Shown here piece after piece: positions 1-9,217 of a stretch of 26,511 bases of DNA; within the stretch, counting starts at the first letter, position 1; every line of letters begins with the position of its first letter. A program made the position numbers and the translations under genes. This DNA is from JBDHRG01 sp039807445 (lineage in GTDB: Bacteria; Pseudomonadota; Gammaproteobacteria; Competibacterales; Competibacteraceae), in NCBI GenBank assembly GCA_039807445.1, contig JBDHRG010000031.1, positions 1 through 26,511 of the forward strand. Reading direction: 5' to 3'. The notes below the pieces were generated by a model. The model did not search any database and was not told the origin of the DNA. It saw nothing but the letters and a program-made list of their open reading frames with translations.

Positions 1-266
1 GCCTCGGCCAGCGCCTGCTGCAAGCCCGGCAGCCAGACCGGCGCCTCGGCGTCGGGCTCGGCGTGCACCTCGGCGCCAGCAGGGTCTTCGTCCTGCGCCT
101 CGCCGACCGCCGGCGGCACGCCCGTTTCGGCCGCCGCCGATGCGGCACCCGTGGCGCCGGCGAGCAGCTCGCCGAAGTCACCGTCGGCGGCCTCCGCCCG
201 GTCGCGCCCGCCGGCCTCGCGCACCTGCGCCGCGGCTCGCGCCAGGTTCAGATCGATCGGGGGCAT
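1..266 (-). CDS. fliK: Flagellar hook-length control protein FliK, N-terminal part (cut by window start)
   Basis: An open frame starts at the ATG at 264-266 and runs off the left edge, giving 88 residues beginning MPPIDLNLARAAAQV. An AGGAGAG ribosome binding site lies about 8 nt before the ATG. The segment is rich in Ala, Glu, Asp and Pro with no fold visible, as expected for the disordered N-terminus of FliK. In the family, FliK is a secreted ruler that sets hook length and switches export specificity through a C-terminal domain, which is outside this window. The call rests mainly on position: fliK usually follows fliJ in fliEFGHIJK operons. The gap to fliJ (267-388) is filled by a G-rich heptamer array. 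Confidence 0.72.
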   Translation of the reverse strand, partial: MPPIDLNLARAAAQVREAGGRDRAEAADGDFGELLAGATGAASAAAETGVPPAVGEAQDEDPAGAEVHAEPDAEAPVWLPGLQQALAE

Positions 267-294
267 CTCGTTGGCTCTCCTGGTCGGTGCCGCC

Positions 295-364
295 GGGGGA
301 TGGGGAATGGGGGATGGGGAATGGGGAATGGGGAATGGGGAATGGGGAATGGGGAATGGGGAAT
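295..364. repeat. GGGGAAT/GGGGGAT heptamer tandem array between fliJ and fliK
   Basis: Ten consecutive 7-bp units can be counted: GGGGGAT, GGGGAAT, GGGGGAT, then seven GGGGAAT, ending in a run of six G at 365-370. The G-rich strand is plus, the template strand for the flagellar genes. Four-G blocks with three-base spacers fit a G-quadruplex pattern. To the right lies a C-rich arm (about 381-410) that is roughly complementary, so the whole element at 295-410 is an imperfect inverted repeat with one expanded arm. Confidence 0.95.
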
Positions 365-388
365 GGGGGGCGAGTGTAGCCTCACCCC

Positions 389-841
389 TCATCCCTCATC
401 CCCATTCCTCATCAGGCGGCGCAGCGCGAACTCGTCGGTTTCGGCCTGCTCGCGCCGCGCCAGCACCTGTTCGTGCTCGCGACGGTAGCCGTCGATCACG
501 CCATCGAGCGCGCGGGTGCGCGCGCGCGTCGCCGCCCAGGCCTTGCGCGCCTGTTCGACCTGCGCCGCGAGCAGCGACACCTGGCCGTGCAGTTGCTCGA
601 GGTTGGCGTCGAGGTTGCAAATGAACGCGGTGTAATCCTGCGCGCGGCGTGCCGACAAGCCGGCCTGCCCGTCCTGCTGGAAGCGCTGCATGTAGTCGAA
701 GCGGAAGGCGCGCAGCTGGTCGAGCTTGCGCCGCTCGGCTTCGAGCCGCGACTTGCTCTGCACGTAGCGCGCCGCCGCATCGCTCTCGTGGTTGCGTGCC
801 ACCTCGACCGCCGGTTGCAGCCGCCGGATGCGCTCTCTCAT
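389..841 (-). CDS. fliJ: Flagellar export chaperone / ATPase-interacting stalk protein FliJ
   Basis: This 150-residue protein starts MRERIRRLQPAVEVA and is almost entirely charged helix (long stretches of Glu, Arg, Gln and Ala), the two-helix coiled coil typical of FliJ, whose members are about 145-150 residues. FliJ sits in the centre of the FliI hexamer and links the export ATPase to the membrane gate. Its ATG overlaps the fliI stop as ATGA, indicating translational coupling. The last residues (about MRNGDEG) and the TGA stop are encoded by a GGAATGGGGATGAGG sequence that belongs to the G-rich intergenic repeat family, so the original C-terminus may have been replaced. Sequence similarity in this family is low, so context carries weight. 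Confidence 0.88.
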   Translation of the reverse strand: MRERIRRLQPAVEVARNHESDAAARYVQSKSRLEAERRKLDQLRAFRFDYMQRFQQDGQAGLSARRAQDYTAFICNLDANLEQLHGQVSLLAAQVEQARKAWAATRARTRALDGVIDGYRREHEQVLARREQAETDEFALRRLMRNGDEG

Positions 842-2181
842 CGCCGTCCCCCCTCGAGCACCGAAGCCAGCGCGTCGAGGCACTGTGCGAAGGGGACGCT
901 GTCGTCGATGCTCTGCATCAGGAACTCCTTCAGCCGCGGATAGAAGCGGATCGCCTCGTCGATGCCCGGGTCCGAGCCCGGCGTGTAGGCACCGACGTTG
1001 ATCAGGTCGCGGTTCTGCGCGTAGGTCGACCACAGCTGCTTGAAGCGCCGCGCGCGCGCCTGGTGCTCGGCGTCGGCCACCGCCGGCATCACCCGTGACA
1101 CCGATGCCTCGATGTCGATCGCCGGGTAGTGCCCGCTCTCGGCCAGGCGGCGCGACAGCACGATGTGGCCGTCGAGGATGCCGCGCGCGGCGTCGGCGAT
1201 CGGGTCGTTGGTGTCGTCGCCTTCGGCGAGCACGGTGTACAGCGCGGTGATCGAGCCGCCGCGTTCGTCGTTGCCGGCGCGCTCGACCAGCCCGGGCAGG
1301 CGGGCGAACACCGAAGGCGGGTAGCCCTTGGTCGCCGGCGGCTCGCCGATCGCCAGCGCGATCTCGCGCTGCGCCTGGGCGTAGCGCGTCAGCGAATCCA
1401 TCAGCAGCAGCACCTGTCTGCCTTGGTCGCGGAAGTACTCGGCGATGCGGGTGGCCAGCGCCGCGCCGTGCAGACGCTTCAGCGGCGGGTCGTCGGCCGG
1501 CGCCGCCACCACCACCGCGCGGCGCATGCCTGCTTCGCCCAGGATCTCCTGGATGAACTCCTGCACTTCGCGACCGCGTTCGCCGATCAGCCCGACCACG
1601 ATCACGTCGGCATCGGTGAAGCGCGTCATCATGCCGAGCAGCACCGACTTGCCGACACCGGTGCCGGCGAACAGCCCCAGGCGCTGGCCGCGACCGACCG
1701 TGATCAGCGCGTTGATCGCGCGCACGCCGACATCGAGCGGCTCGCGGATCGGCTTGCGCGTCAGCGGGTTGATCGCGCGTCCCGACAGCGGGTGCGGCCG
1801 CACGCCGAGCGGCAGCGGCTTGCCGTCGAGCGGCCGACCGCTGCCGTCGAGCACGCGCCCGAGCAGGTCGTCGCCGAGCGGCACACGGCTGACGCCGCCG
1901 GTCGGCACCACGCGCGCCTGCGGCATCAAGCCGTGGATCGGGCCGCTCGGCATCAGGAACACGCGCCCGCCGTCGAAGCCGACCACCTCGGCCTCGACCG
2001 TCGCACCGCCCGGGCTGACCACGCGGCACAGCGCCCCGACCGGCGCCACGCAGCCGCTGGCTTCGAGCGTCAGGCCGACGATGCGCGTCAGGCGCCCCTC
2101 GACCACCGGCCCCGGGGCGTGCGCCACGCGCTCGCGCCGCAGTCGCAGCCGCTCGGCCAGGGTCCGTTCAGCCGCGCTCAC
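838..2181 (-). CDS. fliI: Flagellum-specific export ATPase FliI
   Basis: This is an F1-beta-like ATPase that energises flagellar type III export at the cytoplasmic face of the basal body. With the GTG start at 2179-2181 it is 447 residues, the family norm. The frame is open further upstream, but that part overlaps fliH in a poor reading frame. The start is supported by a GAGG sequence 6 nt before it. Visible motifs are a beta-barrel-like N-terminus, Walker A GTGVGKS at about residues 173-179, and the Walker B stretch VLLLMDSLTRYAQAQREI followed by GEPPATKGYPPSVF, which is characteristic of FliI and its relatives. It overlaps fliH by 14 nt and fliJ by 4 nt. Confidence 0.96.
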   Translation of the reverse strand: MSAAERTLAERLRLRRERVAHAPGPVVEGRLTRIVGLTLEASGCVAPVGALCRVVSPGGATVEAEVVGFDGGRVFLMPSGPIHGLMPQARVVPTGGVSRVPLGDDLLGRVLDGSGRPLDGKPLPLGVRPHPLSGRAINPLTRKPIREPLDVGVRAINALITVGRGQRLGLFAGTGVGKSVLLGMMTRFTDADVIVVGLIGERGREVQEFIQEILGEAGMRRAVVVAAPADDPPLKRLHGAALATRIAEYFRDQGRQVLLLMDSLTRYAQAQREIALAIGEPPATKGYPPSVFARLPGLVERAGNDERGGSITALYTVLAEGDDTNDPIADAARGILDGHIVLSRRLAESGHYPAIDIEASVSRVMPAVADAEHQARARRFKQLWSTYAQNRDLINVGAYTPGSDPGIDEAIRFYPRLKEFLMQSIDDSVPFAQCLDALASVLEGGRR

Positions 2182-2965
2182 CGTGCGCCTCGGCGTCGGT
2201 GTCGCGCTCGCCGCCGAGCAGCGCCGCGACCACCGCGTTGATCCGCGCCTCGACCGTCGCGTCGATCGCCGCCGGGCCCGCCTGCGCGCGGCAGCCGCCG
2301 CGCTCGAGCGTCGGGTCTTCGACCACGCGCAGGCTGCCGGGCGCCGAATCGAGCACGCCCAGACCGCGCACCAGCTGCGCATCCTGCGGGTGCAGCGACA
2401 GCACCACCTCGATGCCGCTCGCCGGCAGCAGCGCCAGCGTTTCGCGGATCACCGCCACCACTTCGCCGGGCGAAGCCTTGAGCTCGCGGCGGATCAGCCG
2501 CTTGGCGATCGCGATCGTCAGCTGCACCAGTTCGTGCTCGACCTCGGCGTCGAGCCCCGCCAGCGGCCGGGTCAGCGCGTCGAGCAGGGCGTCGAGCTGC
2601 GCGCGGCGCTCGGCGAGTTGCTCGTGCAGGCGACGTTCGGCTTGCGCCATGCCCTCCTGCAGCCCCTGGCGCAGGCCCTCGTCGCGACCGCACCTGAAGC
2701 CCTCTTCGTGCCCCTGCGCCAGGCCGAGCGCGTGCCCCTCGGCCTGGCCGGCGGCGAAGCCGTTCTGGTAGCCCTCTTCGTGCGCGGCGTGCTCGATCGC
2801 TTCGATCTCCTCGAGCGTCGGCGGCGTCGGCACCGGTTCGGACTCGGCCGGGCCCGCGGGCTCGGGCACCGCCGGCGCGCACTCGACGTCGGGCAGGTGC
2901 CAGCGGCGCACCTCGCCGAGCGCGTCGCGGTGCAGGATGCGGGTCGACGGCAGGGCGTCAGACAT
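2168..2965 (-). CDS. fliH: Flagellar assembly protein FliH (FliI regulator)
   Basis: This 265-residue protein starts MSDALPSTRILHRD. FliH dimers bind the FliI N-terminus, restrain its ATPase and dock it to the C-ring. Residues about 63-105 carry the GxxxG-type glycine repeat (EEGYQNGFAAGQAEG and onward) that marks FliH, followed by a charged helix and a C-terminal domain with AIAKRLIRRELKASP, the segment related to V-ATPase subunit E. The N-terminal 60 residues are Pro/Glu-rich linker. Its start overlaps the fliG stop by 8 nt (ATGTCTGA). Confidence 0.94.
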   Translation of the reverse strand: MSDALPSTRILHRDALGEVRRWHLPDVECAPAVPEPAGPAESEPVPTPPTLEEIEAIEHAAHEEGYQNGFAAGQAEGHALGLAQGHEEGFRCGRDEGLRQGLQEGMAQAERRLHEQLAERRAQLDALLDALTRPLAGLDAEVEHELVQLTIAIAKRLIRRELKASPGEVVAVIRETLALLPASGIEVVLSLHPQDAQLVRGLGVLDSAPGSLRVVEDPTLERGGCRAQAGPAAIDATVEARINAVVAALLGGERDTDAEAHGERG

Positions 2966-3974
2966 ACTGGTCGCCGCCGGTCGCCAGGCTCAGCTCGCCG
3001 GCCTCGGCCATGCGCTTGGCCACGGTCATGATCTGCTTCTGCGCGCTCTCGACGTCGGCGATGCGCACCGCGCCCATCGCCTCGAGGTCGTCGCGCATCA
3101 TCTCGGCCGCGCGGCGCGACATGTTGCGCAGGATCTTTTCGCGCACCGGCTCGTCGGCGCCGCGCAGCGCGAGCAGCAGCGTCTCGGAGGAGATCTCGCG
3201 CAGCAGGTTCTGGATGCCGCGGTCGTCGGCCTCGAGCAGGTGCTCGAACACCACCATCAGGTCTTCGATCCTGCCGGCCAGCGCCTCGTCGAGCACCTTG
3301 AGCTTGTCCATGATCGCCGGGGCGATCTCGCCGTCGAGCTGGTTCAGGATTTCGGCCGCGCGCTTGGCGCCGCCGACCTTGAAGCTCGAGGCGGCATCGA
3401 TGTTGCGCATCACCTGGCCCTCGATCACCGCGTTCAGCTCGCCGAGCGCCATACTCGGCACCGAGTCGAGTGTCGCGACGCGCATCACCACGTCGTAGCG
3501 CATCTCGGGCGGCAGCAGCGCCAGCACTTCGGCCGCCTGCGCCGGCTCGAGGTACGACATCACCAGCGCCACCACCTGCGGGTGCTCCTTGCGCAGGCCG
3601 GTGGCCACGGCCTTGGAGTCCATCCACTTCAGCGCCTCGACGCCCGGCGAGCCGTCGGCGTTGAGGATGCGCTCCATCAGTCCCTTGGCCTTGTCGCGGC
3701 CGACCGCGCGCACCAGCACATTGTGGATGTACTCGTGGTTCTCGACCCCCATCGAGGTCAGCTCGACCGACTTGCGGTTGAACTCCTCGAGCACTTCGCT
3801 GACGCGCTGGCGGTCGACGCCCTTGAGCCCTGCCATCGCCGCGCCGATGCGGTGCAGGTCGCGCGGCTCGAAGTAGCGCAGCACTTCGGCGGCCCACTCC
3901 TCGCCGAGCGCCATCAGCACCACGGCGGCGCGGTCGACGCCGGCGAGCGACGGGTTCTGGTCGAGCATCGACAT
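2958..3974 (-). CDS. fliG: Flagellar motor switch protein FliG
   Basis: This 338-residue protein matches the normal FliG length. FliG forms the upper C-ring, binds the FliF MS-ring through its N-terminus and contacts the stator through charged residues in its C-terminal domain. The N-terminal segment DRAAVVLMALGEEWAAEVL, the middle-domain EHPQ motif (KEHPQVVALVMSYLEP) and the C-terminal armadillo-like segment with charged residues (ADEPVREKILRNMSRRAAEM) are all visible. An ATG at 3972-3974 with GAGG about 9 nt upstream sets the start. The fliF stop is 4 bp away, so both are in one transcript. Confidence 0.97.
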   Translation of the reverse strand: MSMLDQNPSLAGVDRAAVVLMALGEEWAAEVLRYFEPRDLHRIGAAMAGLKGVDRQRVSEVLEEFNRKSVELTSMGVENHEYIHNVLVRAVGRDKAKGLMERILNADGSPGVEALKWMDSKAVATGLRKEHPQVVALVMSYLEPAQAAEVLALLPPEMRYDVVMRVATLDSVPSMALGELNAVIEGQVMRNIDAASSFKVGGAKRAAEILNQLDGEIAPAIMDKLKVLDEALAGRIEDLMVVFEHLLEADDRGIQNLLREISSETLLLALRGADEPVREKILRNMSRRAAEMMRDDLEAMGAVRIADVESAQKQIMTVAKRMAEAGELSLATGGDQYV

Positions 3975-3978
3975 CGGT

Positions 3979-5787
3979 TCAGACCTCGGCGTTCTCGGTT
4001 TCGGGCAGCAGCAGTGGGTCCGGCGCGTCGAGCCAGGCGCGGATCACCTGCACCGCGCGCTTGGGGTCTTCGGCGACCAGCCGGCGCGCCGTCTCGAGCC
4101 GCTCGTCGAGCTTCGCCGCGGCGTCCGAGGGCAACTGCGGCACCGCCCCGACGCCGTAGCCGGCCAGCATCAGCCGGTCTTCGGCCAGCTCGCCGACCCC
4201 CTGCTCGGCGGCATCCGGCAACGCCGGCAGCCGCTCGCCGCCGCTCAGCGCCGGCGCCGGTGCCGGCGGCTCCGGCAACAGCCGCTTGACCGCCGGGCGC
4301 GCGACCCAGAGCAGGAAGGCCAGCGCGACCAGGCCGCCGATGCCCCACTTGACCAGCTCGATGAACCAGGGCTGCTGCCAGAACGGCCCCAGGTCGGGGA
4401 GCACGGTGTTGTTGGCAAAACTCGCATTCATCACGTTCACCGTGTCGCCACGTCGGGCATCGAAGCCGACCGCCTCCTTGACCAGCGCGGTGATGCGGTC
4501 GAGCTCCTCCTGGCTGAAGGGGGTGCGCGCACCGTCGACCAGCTTGTCGTCGAGCAGCACCGCCACCGACAGCCGGCGCACGCTGCCCGGTGTCGCGCGC
4601 ACGTGGGCGACGCGCTTGTCGAGCTCGAAGTTGCGCGTGTGCTCGCGCCGGCTGCGCACGCCGCGCGAGCCCTCGGCGACCTTCTGCGCCTCGGTCTGCG
4701 CCAGCTGGCCCGGCTGCCCCCCGGGCTGAGCCGTCTGGGCCGCCTGCCCCGGGGCCGCCGGCGGCTGGCCCGCCTGCGCCGGTGCGCCGGGCGCCTGTTC
4801 GGGCGCCGAGGCCACGCCGGGCGGCTGGTTCGACAGCGCGCCGGGGATGCCGACCGGCTCCGGCCGGCCGTTGACCTCTTCCATCAGCTGCTCGCTGCGC
4901 ACCATGCCGGGTTCGCGCCGGGGGTCGAACGACTCGGTGGTTTCTTCGCGGTTGTCGAAATCGAGGTCCAACGCCGCCTGCGCGCGCAGCCGGCCGACGC
5001 CGAGCAGCGGCGTCAGCAGGTCTTCGACCCGGCGCACGGTGTCGGCTTCCATGCGCTGGCGGTAATCCATCTGGTCCATGTTCATGCCGAGCGCCGAGCC
5101 GGCGGGCCGGGTGAGCAGGTTGCCGGCCTGGTCGACCACCGACACTTGCTCGGCTGGAAGCCGCGGCACGCTCGACGACACCAGGTGCACGATCGCCGCC
5201 ACCTGGCCGCCGTCGAGCACGCGCCCCGGCGCGAGCTGCACCAGCACCGAAGCCGAGGGCGGCTGGCGGTTGCGCACGAACACCGACTCCTTCGGGATCG
5301 CCAGGTGCACGCGCGCGTTGGCGACCGCGCCGATGCTCATCACCGAGCGCGCCAGCTCGCCTTCGAGCGCGCGCTGGTAGCGCGCGTTCTCCATGAACTG
5401 GCTGACGCCGAAACCGTTGTGCTGGTCGAGCAGCTCGAAGCCGTTGGTCGCGCCGCGCGGCAAGCCCTGCGCGGCGAGCTTGAGGCGCGTCTCGTGCACT
5501 TTGTCGGCCGGCACCAGCAGCGCGCCGCTGGCGCGGTCGACCCGGTGCGGCACGTTGGCCTTGGCGAGCGCCTCCATGATCTGCCCGGCTTCGTTCTCGG
5601 GCAGGCCGCGGTACAGCGGCTGGTAGTCGGGCTCGCCGGCCCACAGCACCAGCGCGACGATCACGGCCAGCAGCCCGACCGTGCCCGCGATCACGCCGTA
5701 CAGCACCGGCCCCGGCGTCGACAGGCGCGCCTTCAGCGCGCCCGGATCGAAGCGCGGCGGTGGCGCGTTCAGGGTTTCCTCGGCCAC
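3979..5787 (-). CDS. fliF: Flagellar MS-ring protein FliF
   Basis: This 602-residue inner-membrane protein forms the MS ring, the first flagellar structure built. One transmembrane helix is visible at about residues 28-50 (VLYGVIAGTVGLLAVIVALV) and a second near the C-terminus (GIGGLVALAFLLWVARP), with the ring-building domains between them (EPDYQPLYRGLPENEAGQI, VHLAIPKESVFVRNRQPPSA). A long Pro/Gln/Ala-rich linker lies at about residues 310-370. The C-terminal tail after the second helix is the FliG-binding part. The start is a GTG at 5785-5787 with GAGGGA about 9 nt upstream. It lies 19 bp after fliE. Confidence 0.97.
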   Translation of the reverse strand: MAEETLNAPPPRFDPGALKARLSTPGPVLYGVIAGTVGLLAVIVALVLWAGEPDYQPLYRGLPENEAGQIMEALAKANVPHRVDRASGALLVPADKVHETRLKLAAQGLPRGATNGFELLDQHNGFGVSQFMENARYQRALEGELARSVMSIGAVANARVHLAIPKESVFVRNRQPPSASVLVQLAPGRVLDGGQVAAIVHLVSSSVPRLPAEQVSVVDQAGNLLTRPAGSALGMNMDQMDYRQRMEADTVRRVEDLLTPLLGVGRLRAQAALDLDFDNREETTESFDPRREPGMVRSEQLMEEVNGRPEPVGIPGALSNQPPGVASAPEQAPGAPAQAGQPPAAPGQAAQTAQPGGQPGQLAQTEAQKVAEGSRGVRSRREHTRNFELDKRVAHVRATPGSVRRLSVAVLLDDKLVDGARTPFSQEELDRITALVKEAVGFDARRGDTVNVMNASFANNTVLPDLGPFWQQPWFIELVKWGIGGLVALAFLLWVARPAVKRLLPEPPAPAPALSGGERLPALPDAAEQGVGELAEDRLMLAGYGVGAVPQLPSDAAAKLDERLETARRLVAEDPKRAVQVIRAWLDAPDPLLLPETENAEV

Positions 5788-5806
5788 GGTGTGCTGTCCC
5801 TCGCCT

Positions 5807-6121
5807 TCAGACCGGCATGTTCATGATGTCCTGGTAGGCCGCCACCAGCTTGTTGCGCACCTGCAGCGTGGCCTGGAACATCAGTCGCGACTTCTGCTGG
5901 TTGATCATCACCTCGGGCAGATCGGCCTTGCCGTCGCCGAGCTCGAAGGCGCGCGCGAGCCGGCCCGCTTCGAGCTGCTGGGCGTTGACCCCGGCGAGCA
6001 GACCCTTCAGCGTCGCGGCGAAATCACCCTCGCCGGCGACCGGCGCCGTCGCGCCACCGGCGGCCCGGACCGCCATCACCCGCATCGCCCCCAGCATCGG
6101 TTCGGCGCTGATGTCGCTCAT
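5807..6121 (-). CDS. fliE: Flagellar hook-basal body protein FliE
   Basis: This 104-residue protein is of normal FliE size. FliE joins the MS ring to the proximal rod and is the first exported substrate. The C-terminal half carries the family signature: DLPEVMINQQKSRLMFQATL, then QVRNKLVAAYQDIMNMPV to the end. The frame is open for 18 more codons upstream, but the ATG at 6119-6121 (MSDISAEPM) has a GAGGGG sequence about 10 nt before it and gives the expected length. It is the first recognised flagellar gene of the fliE-K operon. The upstream gap to the small unknown gene is 25 bp. Confidence 0.95.
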   Translation of the reverse strand: MSDISAEPMLGAMRVMAVRAAGGATAPVAGEGDFAATLKGLLAGVNAQQLEAGRLARAFELGDGKADLPEVMINQQKSRLMFQATLQVRNKLVAAYQDIMNMPV

Positions 6122-6146
6122 CGTCTGCTGCCCCTCGGCAATCGGT

Positions 6147-6437
6147 TCAGGTGGCCCGCTCGAGCGCGGACGCATCCTGCGCCGCGCCAGCGCCCGTCCG
6201 CGCCAGCGCCTGGCGCAGCGTCAGCGCCAGCCGCGCCTGCGCCAGCGCCTCGGGCGTGCGCACCTCGCCGGCCAACCGGCCCAGCGCCTCGGCCAGTCGC
6301 TCCAGCGGCTCGAGGTGCGCGGCCAGGCTCGACGCGCCCTCGGGGGCGCGGGCGCGCTTGAGCAGCTCGAGGTCGGCGTGGATACGGTCTGGATTCAACA
6401 CGGCGCTCACCGCAGGGTTCTGATCGACGAACGCCAT
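6147..6437 (-). CDS. Small protein of unknown function ahead of fliE
   Basis: I do not recognise this 96-residue frame (MAFVDQNPAVSAVL at the first ATG). It is Ala/Leu/Arg/Glu-rich and probably all-helical, with no Cys, signal peptide or membrane segment. From about codon 20 on, codon use is strongly GC3-biased like its neighbours, so translation is likely. The start is doubtful: a near-perfect sigma-54 promoter ends at 6440 and its predicted +1 (about 6429) lies inside the frame, and no ribosome site precedes the ATG at 6437. A GTG at 6399-6401, 5 nt after GGTGA, would give 84 residues and fit that transcript. In Pseudomonas this slot holds fleSR, which is absent here. It could be a FliT-like or regulatory small protein, but this is inference. 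Confidence 0.55.
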   Translation of the reverse strand: MAFVDQNPAVSAVLNPDRIHADLELLKRARAPEGASSLAAHLEPLERLAEALGRLAGEVRTPEALAQARLALTLRQALARTGAGAAQDASALERAT

Positions 6438-6439
6438 GC

Positions 6440-6455
6440 AGCAATATTCGTGCCA
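6440..6455 (-). promoter_or_regulatory. Sigma-54 (RpoN) promoter of the fliE-F-G-H-I-J-K operon
   Basis: On the minus strand the sequence reads TGGCACGAATATTGCT, which fits the consensus TGGCACG-N4-TTGCW at every defined base with GG/GC spacing intact. The GG is the -24 element and the GC the -12 element, placing +1 at about 6429. FleQ, encoded just upstream, is the expected activator; its binding sites would fall in the region that includes the poly-G tract. Confidence 0.9.
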
Positions 6456-6570
6456 CTGAATCGGGACAACGGTGCATCAAGGGCTTGCGGACGCGGCACC
6501 GGCCGCGCCGGGAATCCGGCGCCGCGCAAGCGGGGCGGGGTGTCGGATTGTCGTCGCCCGCTGGCGAGGG

Positions 6571-6684
<114 letters not shown>

Positions 6685-6704
6685 AACGAGTGTAGCCTCA
6701 TCCC

Positions 6705-8150
<1,446 letters not shown>

Positions 8151-8248
8151 TCGGAAAACGCCTCCTGCGGAGTCCCCGGCCCGGGTAAGGATATGCGCAC
8201 TCGCGGCAGCATGGGGACCGGCGGCAGGAACTCTAAAAAGGCGACCAA

Positions 8249-8440
8249 GATACCACCGTGGCGAGCGCCGGCGCCATTCTGTGGTTCATCGACGATGCGC
8301 CGCAGCCGAGCGCCGCCGCACGCGAAGTTCTGACCGATCCGGACACGACCCCGCTCCTCAGCACGGTGAGCGTCTGGGAAATCGCGATCAAGGTGAGTTC
8401 GGGCAGGCTCCGGTTCGGAGACGACGTTCGGCAGGCACCC
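8249..8440 (+). pseudogene. Truncated PIN-domain (VapC-type) toxin remnant
   Basis: On the plus strand the frame reads GAILWFIDDAPQ, AREVLTDPDT, then LLSTVSVWEIAIKVSSGRL, which matches the first half of chromosomal PIN toxins (family pattern LDTH..LW, then SAAS.WEIAIK..LGRL). The usual start and first Asp are blurred; a DTT at about 8249-8257 may be what remains. After RFGDD (about 8425) the homology stops, and the 3' half with the remaining acidic residues is gone. It abuts the 3' end of the minus-strand vapC, tail to tail, so a deletion or insertion at about 8440 removed the rest. No function is expected. Confidence 0.7.
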
Positions 8441-8442
8441 GC

Positions 8443-8817
8443 TCACCAGCAAGCGCAAGCGGCATGCGCCCTGATGCGCTCGTCGCGCGTCACCAGCCGC
8501 GCCCCGGCGACAATCGCCTCCGCCACGATCAGCCGATCGAAGGGATCGCGCGTCCAGTCCAGCGCCAGCGCAGCCGTCACGATCCCGGCCAGCGGCACCG
8601 TGCTGCGCTCGAGCCCGATATCGCTCGCCAGCGCAGCGACGATCTCGCCGGGTGTCGGCCGGATACGGCCGATTTCGCGCAGGTAGCCCAGCTCCAGCTC
8701 GACCAGCGGTGAAATCCGCAGGCGTCCGGTTTCGATCGCTGCGACCGCGGCCGGCGACAGCTTCTCGACCAGGCCGTCGTGGAGCCACGCCACGACGTGG
8801 GTATCGAGGTGGATCAA
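8443..8817 (-). CDS. vapC: VapC-type PIN-domain ribonuclease toxin
   Basis: From the TTG at 8815-8817 the product is 124 residues and begins (M)IHLDTHVVAWL, the standard VapC opening with the first catalytic Asp. The other acidic positions are visible: Glu in SPLVELELGYL, Asp in RDPFDRLIVAEA and Asp in LVTRDERI. VapC toxins cleave tRNA or rRNA and are neutralised by a co-expressed antitoxin. The start overlaps the antitoxin stop as TTGA. A GTG at 8839-8841 would add 8 residues but puts non-family sequence in front. It lies in a toxin-antitoxin islet between fliT and fleQ. Confidence 0.85.
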   Translation of the reverse strand: MIHLDTHVVAWLHDGLVEKLSPAAVAAIETGRLRISPLVELELGYLREIGRIRPTPGEIVAALASDIGLERSTVPLAGIVTAALALDWTRDPFDRLIVAEAIVAGARLVTRDERIRAHAACACW

Positions 8818-9050
8818 TCCAGGTTGCGCGCTTCGTTCCACTGCGCCGTCTCCGCATCGACCAGGGTATCGGGGTCACCGACGATCCCTTGGCGGCGCGG
8901 CAACCGGGCAAGTCGCGACGGCCGCTGCTCGGGCACGAGCAGCAGGCGCTGGCCGTTGCGCTCGAGCTCGACCGGCTCGCCGGTTTCGAGGATGCGGTCG
9001 ACGATCCGGTACAGATCCTTGCGCAGCGCGGTCAGGGTATAGGTTTCCAC
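8814..9050 (-). CDS. Phd/YefM-type antitoxin partner of VapC
   Basis: This 78-residue protein opens METYTLTALRKDLYRIVD and continues ILETGEPVELERNGQRLLLV, the Phd/YefM fold pattern in which the N-terminal half binds the operator. The C-terminal tail (about 45-78, with LPRRQGIVGDPDTLV) is the likely toxin-neutralising segment. It overlaps vapC by 4 nt, so the pair is coupled. The start is GTG at 9048-9050 and the ribosome site is weak. A palindrome upstream is a plausible autoregulatory operator. Confidence 0.85.
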   Translation of the reverse strand: METYTLTALRKDLYRIVDRILETGEPVELERNGQRLLLVPEQRPSRLARLPRRQGIVGDPDTLVDAETAQWNEARNLD

Positions 9051-9082
9051 GGCAGCCGGCTCCGACGACGTACGTATCGACG

Positions 9083-9113
9083 ATCATAGCGTACGCCGGC
9101 ATCGGGATGCCGG
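9083..9113 (-). promoter_or_regulatory. Candidate vapBC promoter and operator
   Basis: A -10-like TATGAT lies at 9083-9088 (minus strand), 32 bp before the antitoxin GTG. Just upstream, 9096-9113 is a perfect palindrome, CCGGCATC-GG-GATGCCGG, with 8-bp arms, in the place where Phd/YefM antitoxins usually bind. No clear -35 was seen. The operator role is inference. Confidence 0.45.
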
Positions 9114-9217
9114 GCGCGGTGGTGCGTGGCACGAGCGCCCGCCGGCTTCCTTGCCGAAACCGTGGCAAGATCACGATCCGACATCCCCAGCCACGCGCGT
9201 GCGCGGAGCTGACGACC

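Noticed and set aside
295..364. Heptamer arrays considered as CRISPR-like.
   Set aside because: Units are 7 bp with no unique spacers and no cas genes nearby.
1129..2241. Long plus-strand open frames opposite fliI and opposite most other flagellar genes.
   Set aside because: They are products of high GC in antisense phases: His/Arg/Ala-rich, no family match, no ribosome sites. The minus frames carry recognised proteins.
2182..2382. N-terminal extension of FliI upstream of the GTG at 2181.
   Set aside because: It lies inside fliH, is Arg/Ser-rich as expected for an out-of-phase frame, and would exceed the normal FliI length.
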